Under the pieces are notes generated by a model, which was not told where the DNA came from, searched no databases, and was given only the letters and a program-made list of their open reading frames with translations. The position numbers and the translations under genes are program-made. This document shows positions 54,585-64,000 of a DNA stretch of 64,000 nucleotides, piece after piece. The stretch is from Flavobacterium denitrificans DSM 15936. Its GTDB lineage: Bacteria; Bacteroidota; Bacteroidia; Flavobacteriales; Flavobacteriaceae. Position 1 is the first letter of the stretch, and every line of letters starts with the position of its first letter. The stretch is taken from assembly GCF_000425445.1 (NCBI RefSeq), contig NZ_AUDL01000008.1, forward strand, positions 124,001-188,000, written 5' to 3'.

Positions 54585-56069
54585 CTATTTGTTAATCGCT
54601 TCGATTTTTAAAGTCCAAGCTTCTTTTGAAGGAAGATTGTTTCGCAGACTTTCCGGAATTTGAACCTTAAATCCCTGCGTTTCCTTCGTCCATTTTAAAG
54701 AAGTTTTTGAACCCAACATCGTAATTTTAGTTCCCTTTTTCGGACTAATAGATTTTACTGTTACCTCTGCAGGAATTTTGTCTTCTCCATCTTTAGCCAG
54801 ATAGAACAAAAATACATTTTCTTCTTTATTCTGCGTCATACAAATGTTATCTTCTTTATAAGGCGCAATTGGTTTTGTATTATAAATTGCTGTACTGTTT
54901 ACTTTCATCCAATCTCCATAAGCTTTCAACAAATCGTAAGCGCCTTGTTGCCACTCACCTTCCGGGCTTGGAGCAATGTTCAACAATAAATTTCCGCCTT
55001 TTGCGACAACATCAATCAGCATGTGAATTCCTTGTCTTCCTGTCATGTATTTGGCGTCAGGCGTATACGACCAGCCACCACCTGAAGTAATACAAGATTC
55101 CCACGGATATGGCAATGTTTTTTCTGGCACTCGGTTTTCTGGAGTCAAATAGTTTTGGTTTTTGCCATGAACAGCACGGTCAACGACAATCAATCCTGGT
55201 TGTTTCTGACGCGCTTTCACAACCAACTCATCCATTTTAGGATCTTGATCGACAACTCTATGTTTTATAAAACCGTTTTTAGATTCGTTTTCGGCAAATT
55301 TCTCTGCATAGTTTTCTTTTATGTTCTGCAAATCTCTCTTTTTAACCCATCCGCCGTCTAGCCACAAAATATCAACTTTTCCGTAATTCGTCAAAATTTC
55401 CAAAATCTGATTGTGTGTGAAATCAACATATTTTTTCCATTTTTCTGGATACAGTGACGGATCATAATTTACGTTTCTGTCAAAAGGAGGAAAATACGGA
55501 TCCCAATAATTTTCATTGTGCCAATCTGGTTTAGAAAAATAAGCTCCCGTTGAGATATTTTCGTTTCTGAAAGCATTAAACACTTCTTTTAAAATATCTG
55601 CTTTTGGATTTGTGCTAAAAGGACAATCTTTGTCAGTCACTTTATAATCCGTAAATTTTGAATCAAACATCGTGAATCCGTCATGATGTTTTGTGGTAAA
55701 AACCATGTATTTCATTCCGGCTGCTTTTGCCGCTTTTGCCCATTTCGCAGGATCGAATTTTGTTGGATTAAATGTTTTTTTCAATCCTTCATACTCTTTT
55801 ACATATTCTGTATAATTGTTCGGGTTGCCCCCTTTTTTTCGTTCGCACCAACCATAATCTTCTGGGCAAATCGACCAAGACTCTACAATTCCCCACTGAC
55901 TGTAAGTTCCCCAGTGCATTAAAAGGCCGAATTTTTTACCTTGCCACTCTTCCAAATTTTTTAATACTACAGGATCTGTTTCTGGTACATAACGCTCATC
56001 TTCATAAATCGCCTGCGAAAACAATTGCACCGAAAATAAAAATGACAAAATCAATATTCCTTTTTTCAT
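54585..56069 (-). CDS. GH29 alpha-L-fucosidase (paralogue group A, divergent)
   Basis: 494 residues, signal peptide ending LFSQ. FGLLMHWGTYSQWG (47-60), TTKHHDGFTMFD (125-136) and nucleophile Asp238 in ILWLDGGWV identify GH29. Compared with the two paralogues at 41741 and 48622 it has a Cys-containing insertion (SICPEDYGWCERKKGG) after the first active-site strand and an extra acidic loop after the nucleophile. It is packed between GH20 (19 bp upstream) and GH92 (4 bp downstream), so all three are probably translated from one message. A role on fucose attached to GlcNAc next to GH20 targets is plausible but inferred. Confidence 0.95.
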   Translation of the reverse strand: MKKGILILSFLFSVQLFSQAIYEDERYVPETDPVVLKNLEEWQGKKFGLLMHWGTYSQWGIVESWSICPEDYGWCERKKGGNPNNYTEYVKEYEGLKKTFNPTKFDPAKWAKAAKAAGMKYMVFTTKHHDGFTMFDSKFTDYKVTDKDCPFSTNPKADILKEVFNAFRNENISTGAYFSKPDWHNENYWDPYFPPFDRNVNYDPSLYPEKWKKYVDFTHNQILEILTNYGKVDILWLDGGWVKKRDLQNIKENYAEKFAENESKNGFIKHRVVDQDPKMDELVVKARQKQPGLIVVDRAVHGKNQNYLTPENRVPEKTLPYPWESCITSGGGWSYTPDAKYMTGRQGIHMLIDVVAKGGNLLLNIAPSPEGEWQQGAYDLLKAYGDWMKVNSTAIYNTKPIAPYKEDNICMTQNKEENVFLFYLAKDGEDKIPAEVTVKSISPKKGTKITMLGSKTSLKWTKETQGFKVQIPESLRNNLPSKEAWTLKIEAINK

Positions 56070-56088
56070 ATCTTACTTTGCTTACTTT

Positions 56089-58410
56089 TTAATTCACTAA
56101 AATTTCATCTACAAACAACCATGAACTCTCGCCTCTTGGACTTTTTTTCAAATTCACTCCAATCACTTTTACATATCTCGCATTTTGCTGTTGGAAACTG
56201 ATTTTAAAATCTTTCAATTCTGAAATTGGATTTGCAGTATACTGACGTGATACTTTTCCAACCTCCTTATAATTAATGCCATCAGTTGAAATCAATACTT
56301 TTATTTGTATCGGAAAAAATATTCCCGCACCTTGACTCTCTAAAGTTCCAACTGTAACTTGCTTAATACTCTCAGGTTTTTCGAAATCGACAACCAATTC
56401 CATATCATTTACAAGCCACGCCTGCCATTGTCCATCATGAAAATTTTTAGAGCCTCGAATAGTGTTTACCATCGTAAAAGGCCCAGCTCCAGTATAACTT
56501 TTATTGTAAGGCGTTAAATAATTGACTTTGTGCGCAACCGCTTTATGAAATACAATAGTATCTATAAATGTTTTCCCTACAGGTTTATCATCTTGAAAAA
56601 GCGAAGCTTTTAGAACTGTAGTTTCTTTAAACTGAATCGGATTCGTGTATTTTACAGCATTCTGTCCGACAGTATTATTCCCTAAAACGTAACGAATATC
56701 TGGATTTGGGAACTCATTTTTTAGCGTCACATTTACTTGTTTGTTAGCTAAATCGGCAGTTGAAGAAGCAGTCACCAAATAAGCGCTTTTCGCATAATTT
56801 ATTCCCAGATAATCATAACGTTTGAATAGCGAAGTTAATCGCGTTGTAAAATCATTCCAATTACGGTTTTCTTTCGTACTCCACAAAACTTCAGATAAAG
56901 CAGCCAATCTCGGAAAAATCATATATTCAGAATCTTTGGGTCCTGGAAGAAATTCTGCCCATAAATTTGCTTGTCCGCCCAAAACGTGCTTTGCTTCAGT
57001 AGCCGACATAGTCGAAACAACAGGATCAAATTCATAAACTTTGTTTAGTGGATTATATGCATCAAAAGCTAAAGGCTCTTCGTTTTGAGGTCCTTGGTAA
57101 AAATTAAAATAACAAGGTGATTCAGGCGTCATAATCACATGATGTCCTTGTGCTGCCGCTTCAGTTCCGCCTTTAGTTCCTCTCCAGCTCATTACTGTTG
57201 CTTCAGGCGCTAAACCTCCCTCTAAAATTTCATCCCACCCAATAAGTTTCTTGCCTTTCGAATTGATGTATTTTTCCATTCGCTTAACAAAATAACTTTG
57301 CAGTTCATGAATATTTTTCAATCCCTGATCTTTCATTCTTTTCTGGCAATGTGGACATTTTTCCCAATTGGTTTTCGTAGCCTCATCGCCTCCAATATGA
57401 ATATATTTTGAAGGGAAAATAGTCATCACCTCATCCAAAACGTTTTGAAGAAATTCAAATGTATTTTCTTTTCCTGCACAATAAATATCTGTAATTGGCC
57501 ATAAACCACCAGAAGGAACACCAATGCGCTGATCGAAACAAGCCAGTTCAGGATAAGCGGCAATAGCACTGCTTACGTGCGCTGGCATTTCGATTTCAGG
57601 GATTACTTCAACATTTTTTGAAGCGGCATATTTTACGATTTCTTTTAATTCTTCCTGGGTTAAAAATCCGCCATAAGTTCCCTTTTCATCTGGATTTGTA
57701 ACCAATCTGGCATTCCATGCTAAATTTTCCTGATCAACTCTCCATGCGCCAACTTCGGTTAATTTTGGGTATTTTTTGATTTCAATTCTCCAACCTTGAT
57801 CATCGACTAAATGCAAATGCAACACGTTCATTTTGTGCATTGCCAAACGATCTATTGTAGATAAAATATAGTTTTTATCGAAGAAGTGACGCGACAAATC
57901 CAGCATCAAACCTCTATATTGAAAACGTGGTTCATCTGTAATCGTAACATTCGGAATCTGCCATTTTGCAGATGTTATTGCATATTTGCTCTCTATTGCT
58001 TCTGGGAGCAATTGTCGAACGGTTTCTAAACCATAAATAAAACCTGCATTTCCGTTTGCAGTAATCACGATACTATTCGGATTTACTTCTAATTTATATG
58101 CTTCTTTATGAAATGAAGGGTCAACTTGAAATCGAATAAAATTGCTTTTTGGTGCTTTTGCCGCAATAACGGGACGCCAGCCTGCTGCAACGCCGAATTT
58201 ATTGATTAATGCGTTTGAAATTTCCTTTTGAAAATCTGTGTTAGCTACAAAAGTTGTTTTGTTTGAAAACACAAAAGATCCCGGATATAAAATCATTTGA
58301 TTTGGTTTTGGAATGATTCCGTAATCGTTTTGTACCGTTTGTTGCTGACCATAACCCGAACTTAAAACCGCTAAGAAGATTAATATGAATATTGACTTTA
58401 ATTTTCTCAT
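56089..58410 (-). CDS. GH20 beta-N-acetylhexosaminidase with F5/8 domain
   Basis: 773 residues, signal peptide ending GYGQ. Domain order: GH20b domain (about 28-155), catalytic barrel (160-520) with YRGLMLDLSRHFF, LHLHLVDDQGWRIE and the Asp342-Glu343 pair in HIGGDEATKTNW, where Glu is the acid and Asp positions the substrate N-acetyl group; then a chitobiase C-terminal-like domain and a discoidin/F5/8-like domain (about 640-773). GH20 enzymes remove terminal GlcNAc or GalNAc; on N-glycans this exposes the mannose core for GH92 and GH130. It follows the LacZ-type GH2 by 5 bp, which fits sequential removal of galactose then GlcNAc. Confidence 0.96.
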   Translation of the reverse strand: MRKLKSIFILIFLAVLSSGYGQQQTVQNDYGIIPKPNQMILYPGSFVFSNKTTFVANTDFQKEISNALINKFGVAAGWRPVIAAKAPKSNFIRFQVDPSFHKEAYKLEVNPNSIVITANGNAGFIYGLETVRQLLPEAIESKYAITSAKWQIPNVTITDEPRFQYRGLMLDLSRHFFDKNYILSTIDRLAMHKMNVLHLHLVDDQGWRIEIKKYPKLTEVGAWRVDQENLAWNARLVTNPDEKGTYGGFLTQEELKEIVKYAASKNVEVIPEIEMPAHVSSAIAAYPELACFDQRIGVPSGGLWPITDIYCAGKENTFEFLQNVLDEVMTIFPSKYIHIGGDEATKTNWEKCPHCQKRMKDQGLKNIHELQSYFVKRMEKYINSKGKKLIGWDEILEGGLAPEATVMSWRGTKGGTEAAAQGHHVIMTPESPCYFNFYQGPQNEEPLAFDAYNPLNKVYEFDPVVSTMSATEAKHVLGGQANLWAEFLPGPKDSEYMIFPRLAALSEVLWSTKENRNWNDFTTRLTSLFKRYDYLGINYAKSAYLVTASSTADLANKQVNVTLKNEFPNPDIRYVLGNNTVGQNAVKYTNPIQFKETTVLKASLFQDDKPVGKTFIDTIVFHKAVAHKVNYLTPYNKSYTGAGPFTMVNTIRGSKNFHDGQWQAWLVNDMELVVDFEKPESIKQVTVGTLESQGAGIFFPIQIKVLISTDGINYKEVGKVSRQYTANPISELKDFKISFQQQNARYVKVIGVNLKKSPRGESSWLFVDEILVN

Positions 58411-58415
58411 AATTA

Positions 58416-61571
<3,156 letters not shown>

Positions 61572-61617
61572 TTATTCTCTACATGCTCTTTTTTACACGT
61601 ATGAAAATAATCATTTT

Positions 61618-62685
61618 TTATTTTGAGATTATTCTGCCGTCCTGTCTTATGATATAAGTTTGGTTTGAAAAAGGACTTTTTATTAAAATATTGTATCCTG
61701 ATGAATGGTTTTCTATTACAGGTTTCAAAATTTTATTATCAACTACGATTGGTTCTTTTATAAGTTCTGTTGTCGATTTTGCCCAAGCTTTGTGTTTTCC
61801 ATTATACTCTTTTTGAGCACGATACAAAGCATAAAGTTCCCATTTTATTTTTTCATCCTGCGGAATTACGAAAGTATCTTTCCCTTCTTTTGAAGAAAAA
61901 TAAACATAGCCCCATTTTTCAGGTTCATGCATGTTGATAACGCCCATTGGCGACCAAACCCAATTGTATTCGGGAAGGAACTTTCCATTGGCATCTTTCT
62001 TTCGTTCGTATGTTCCATTTTTGATGGAATGTTGCCAATTTACTCTCGAAAAATTAACTCTCCAGAATTTATCAATTGGAACCACTTTATCAAAATAAGA
62101 TGTTTTATAAGATGCCCACGGAATTGCCATTTCTAAAACCCAGCCTTGATCTGTATCATTCGGATTGTTGATTGTTCCATTAATCTTCACCGCCGATTTT
62201 AATCCCGGAATATCCCAGCCATTTGCCACAACAATATCTGACTCTCTGTAAGGCTTTGTCAAAAATAAATCCCATGCCGTGTTTAAAGCGTTTATTTCTA
62301 ATTCGTAATAATTGTATGTATCATTATCTGGATCAATGAAAACTTCAAAATCATTATTATAAAAAATGATTGTATCACGCTGTTTCAAATTAGCCCAAAC
62401 GTGAGGTTCTTCCATTTTTGCCAAAATATAGAAATTGGTTTCATCCCAAAGCATTTTGACTTTCGTTGCATATTTTGGTTTTATGCCATTTTCTATATCT
62501 TCAAAAAGATCCGTCCAATCTGCTTTACTCCATGCAGCGTCAGTATCTTCTCCGTCAATTGCAATTGAAGTTGTTGTTTTGGATGCTACATACGTTTTAG
62601 GCACAACTGTCTTTCTCGATTGTGAATGTGCTATAATCGAAAGAAATCCTAAAGCGATTGTTAAACATTTAAATTTTAAATTCAT
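61618..62685 (-). CDS. Exported CBM9-like carbohydrate-binding protein
   Basis: 355 residues, signal peptide ending AHSQ. The bulk is a CBM9/DOMON-like beta-sandwich: AIDGEDTDAAWSKADW, VKMLWDETNFYILAKM, DFEVFIDPDNDTYNYYELE, GWVLEMAIPW and WRVNFSRVNW are the usual segments of the CBM9-2 family found in Bacteroidota loci. No catalytic residues are recognised. Such proteins bind sugars, but their role in these loci is poorly known. It lies between GH130 (7 bp upstream) and GH2 (55 bp downstream) in the same unit. The C-terminal 80 residues look like a separate short strand-rich segment. Family call good, function unknown. Confidence 0.85.
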   Translation of the reverse strand: MNLKFKCLTIALGFLSIIAHSQSRKTVVPKTYVASKTTTSIAIDGEDTDAAWSKADWTDLFEDIENGIKPKYATKVKMLWDETNFYILAKMEEPHVWANLKQRDTIIFYNNDFEVFIDPDNDTYNYYELEINALNTAWDLFLTKPYRESDIVVANGWDIPGLKSAVKINGTINNPNDTDQGWVLEMAIPWASYKTSYFDKVVPIDKFWRVNFSRVNWQHSIKNGTYERKKDANGKFLPEYNWVWSPMGVINMHEPEKWGYVYFSSKEGKDTFVIPQDEKIKWELYALYRAQKEYNGKHKAWAKSTTELIKEPIVVDNKILKPVIENHSSGYNILIKSPFSNQTYIIRQDGRIISK

Positions 62686-62692
62686 CGCTTTT

Positions 62693-63658
62693 TTATAAAC
62701 TGTTATCTTTTGTAAACTGAACTACTTCGCTTAATTTTCCAAAAGCAATAGCCACCACAGTATCGGCTGCACCATAATAAACGGCTAATTTATCTTCTTC
62801 AGTATCATGCAAAGCAGCGCATGGAAAAACAACATTTGGAACATCGCCTACCATTTCGTAAAGTTCTGCTGGCCCTAACAAATAAGGCTGTGTTCTGTAT
62901 TTTACTTTATCTGGCGAATCGACTTCTAAAAGTGCCGATCCCATTGCATAACGGAAACCGTTGCACGTATTAATAACGCCATGATAAATCATCAACCAGC
63001 CTTCGTCAGTAAGAATTGGGATTGGTCCTGCACCCACTTTTGTACATTGCCAAGCACTGTCTTCAAAAGGAGTCGGTTTCATAACCAAACGGTGTTCTCC
63101 CCAATATTTCATATCCGGACTATAACTGATCCAGATATCTCCAAAAGGTGTGTGCCCATTATCACTCGGACGACTTAACATAGCATATTTTCCGTTGATT
63201 TTCTGTGGAAACAAAACTCCATTTCTGTTAAAAGGCAAATAAGCATTTTCGCATTGGAAAAATTCTTTAAAGTCAAAAGTATATCCAATTCCGATTGTTG
63301 GCCCGTTATAACCGTTGCACCACGTAATCCAATAGCGATCTTCGATAAAAACCACACGCGGATCGTATTTATAAGCAGACTCGATCATGTCTGTATTTCC
63401 GGCTTTCATTTCGATTGGTTCGTGGTTGATTTCCCAATCTATCCCGTTTTTACTAAAACCAGCAAAAATATTCATTTGAACTGCTTTGTTATCACATCTG
63501 AAAACACCCGCAAAACCATCTCCAAAAGGAACAACCGCGCTGTTAAAAACACTATTTGATGACGGAATGGCGTATCTTTCTATAATTGGATTGTTAGAAT
63601 ATCTCCACATTACATCGTTACTGTTTTCGGGTCTGTCTTGCCAAGGAATACTGCTCAT
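62693..63658 (-). CDS. GH130 phosphorylase, probable Man-beta-1,4-GlcNAc type
   Basis: 321 residues, no signal peptide, so cytoplasmic. A five-bladed beta-propeller GH130 protein: [60 protein letters not shown] and [12 protein letters not shown], each from a different blade; the Asp in YDPRV is the likely proton donor. The N-glycan GH130 enzymes of Bacteroides (BT1033/UhgbMP type) phosphorolyse Man-beta-1,4-GlcNAc to mannose-1-phosphate and GlcNAc. That is the last step of N-glycan core breakdown and fits exactly here. Alternative GH130 substrates (mannan oligosaccharides) remain possible. First complete gene of the 52-64 kb unit. Confidence 0.93.
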   Translation of the reverse strand: MSSIPWQDRPENSNDVMWRYSNNPIIERYAIPSSNSVFNSAVVPFGDGFAGVFRCDNKAVQMNIFAGFSKNGIDWEINHEPIEMKAGNTDMIESAYKYDPRVVFIEDRYWITWCNGYNGPTIGIGYTFDFKEFFQCENAYLPFNRNGVLFPQKINGKYAMLSRPSDNGHTPFGDIWISYSPDMKYWGEHRLVMKPTPFEDSAWQCTKVGAGPIPILTDEGWLMIYHGVINTCNGFRYAMGSALLEVDSPDKVKYRTQPYLLGPAELYEMVGDVPNVVFPCAALHDTEEDKLAVYYGAADTVVAIAFGKLSEVVQFTKDNSL

Positions 63659-63763
63659 TTTTTCTAAATTTTTGCTTATTATTTTTAATTATTCAAACAT
63701 CAAAAAAGGCATTTTATTTCTTTAAGTGATGTTGAAATTGTTTCTTATTTTTCTTTTAATTGA

Positions 63764-63887
63764 AACACTTAGAAACATAGTTTTTAAAATTAAAAAAAAG
63801 GTTTCGGTCAGTCCAAAAGACAGCATGTGTGGAATCTTTCTTTTGTCATTTTTCTTTTCTAAAAATAAAAGCCTATGTTTCTATGTG
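63764..63887. repeat. Dispersed repeat, copy 3
   Basis: Left end AACACTTAGAAACATAG (63764-63780, one base off copies 1 and 2) and right end CTATGTTTCTATGTG (63873-63887). The interior differs from copies 1 and 2, so only the ends are conserved. Confidence 0.7.
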
Positions 63888-63900
63888 GATCAAAATTTAT

Positions 63901-64000
63901 TTATTCTTCAATTTTTCGGACTTTATCCAACCACGTAAATTTCAGGATGGTAGTCGTAATCAGAAAGACAATTAATGCTATAATTGCTTTTGGATAATCT
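63901..64000 (-). CDS. C-terminal end of a membrane protein, possible transporter
   Basis: A minus-strand frame enters from the right edge and stops at TAA (63901-63903). The visible end reads as a hydrophobic helix (AIIALIVFLITTTIL) followed by a short charged tail (KFTWLDKVRKIEE), typical for the last transmembrane helix of a transporter. It lies upstream of GH130, whose product must meet its substrate inside the cell, so an oligosaccharide transporter would make sense, but the family cannot be read from 32 residues. The open frame itself and its stop were translated directly. Confidence 0.55.
   Translation of the reverse strand, partial: DYPKAIIALIVFLITTTILKFTWLDKVRKIEE

Noticed and set aside
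57436..57447. CAAAACGTTTTG, operator-like palindrome inside GH20
   Set aside because: It lies deep in a coding region far from any start and is explained by the codons; not counted as a regulatory site.

Overview
The window reads as AT-rich chromosomal DNA of a Bacteroidota bacterium, most likely a Flavobacterium-type soil or water organism. It has a SusC/SusD pair, Bacteroidota-style signal peptides ending in AQ/SQ, few recognisable Shine-Dalgarno sequences, many long hairpin terminators and a flavobacterial set of glycan enzymes. Almost the whole 64 kb looks like one very large polysaccharide-utilisation locus for fucosylated N-linked glycans, probably from plant or invertebrate glycoproteins. 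No tRNA, rRNA, CRISPR array, insertion sequence or phage gene was seen.

Layout. 1-6092 (minus): fucose permease, UxaA-type dehydratase, short-chain dehydrogenase, LutA-type lactate-oxidation subunit and a GH95 fucosidase cut by the window edge. 6319-10831 (minus): GH92 mannosidase and GH3 (xylosidase-like). 11159-19004 (minus): GntR regulator, large mannose-6-phosphate isomerase, sugar porter, lipoprotein GH92 and an unassigned six-hairpin glycosidase-like protein. 19432-23745 (plus): type II PNGase F-like amidase, GH29 fucosidase and M28 peptidase. 24115-30332 (minus): SusD, SusC and a LacI regulator. 30889-43186 (minus): GH3-PA14, then a seven-gene run of GH29, fucose mutarotase, fuconolactonase, fucose dehydrogenase-like SDR, GH110, GH2 and GH29. 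43553-44419 (minus): AraC regulator. 44903-52245 (plus): alpha/beta hydrolase, glycosylasparaginase and two GH29. 52340-64000 (minus): end of a membrane protein, GH130, CBM9-like protein, LacZ-type GH2, GH20, GH29 and GH92.

How it may work together (inference from family knowledge). Glycopeptides are captured by SusC/SusD. The PNGase and the M28 peptidase take apart the glycoprotein, and glycosylasparaginase splits GlcNAc-Asn stubs. Six GH29 and one GH95 remove fucose, GH2/GH110 remove galactose, a GH3 may remove core xylose, GH20 removes GlcNAc, and three GH92 remove alpha-mannose. GH130 phosphorolyses Man-beta-1,4-GlcNAc in the cytoplasm. Mannose feeds the isomerase. Fucose goes through the non-phosphorylating L-fuconate route, split between the 1-6 kb and 40-42 kb blocks.

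Regulation. A CG-centred palindrome close to TAAAACGTTTTA occurs in front of most transcription units, including twice in front of the LacI gene, and probably marks the LacI regulon. Three dispersed repeats bounded by the inverted ends AACACATAGAAACATAG / CTATGTTTCTATGTGTT sit in intergenic gaps.
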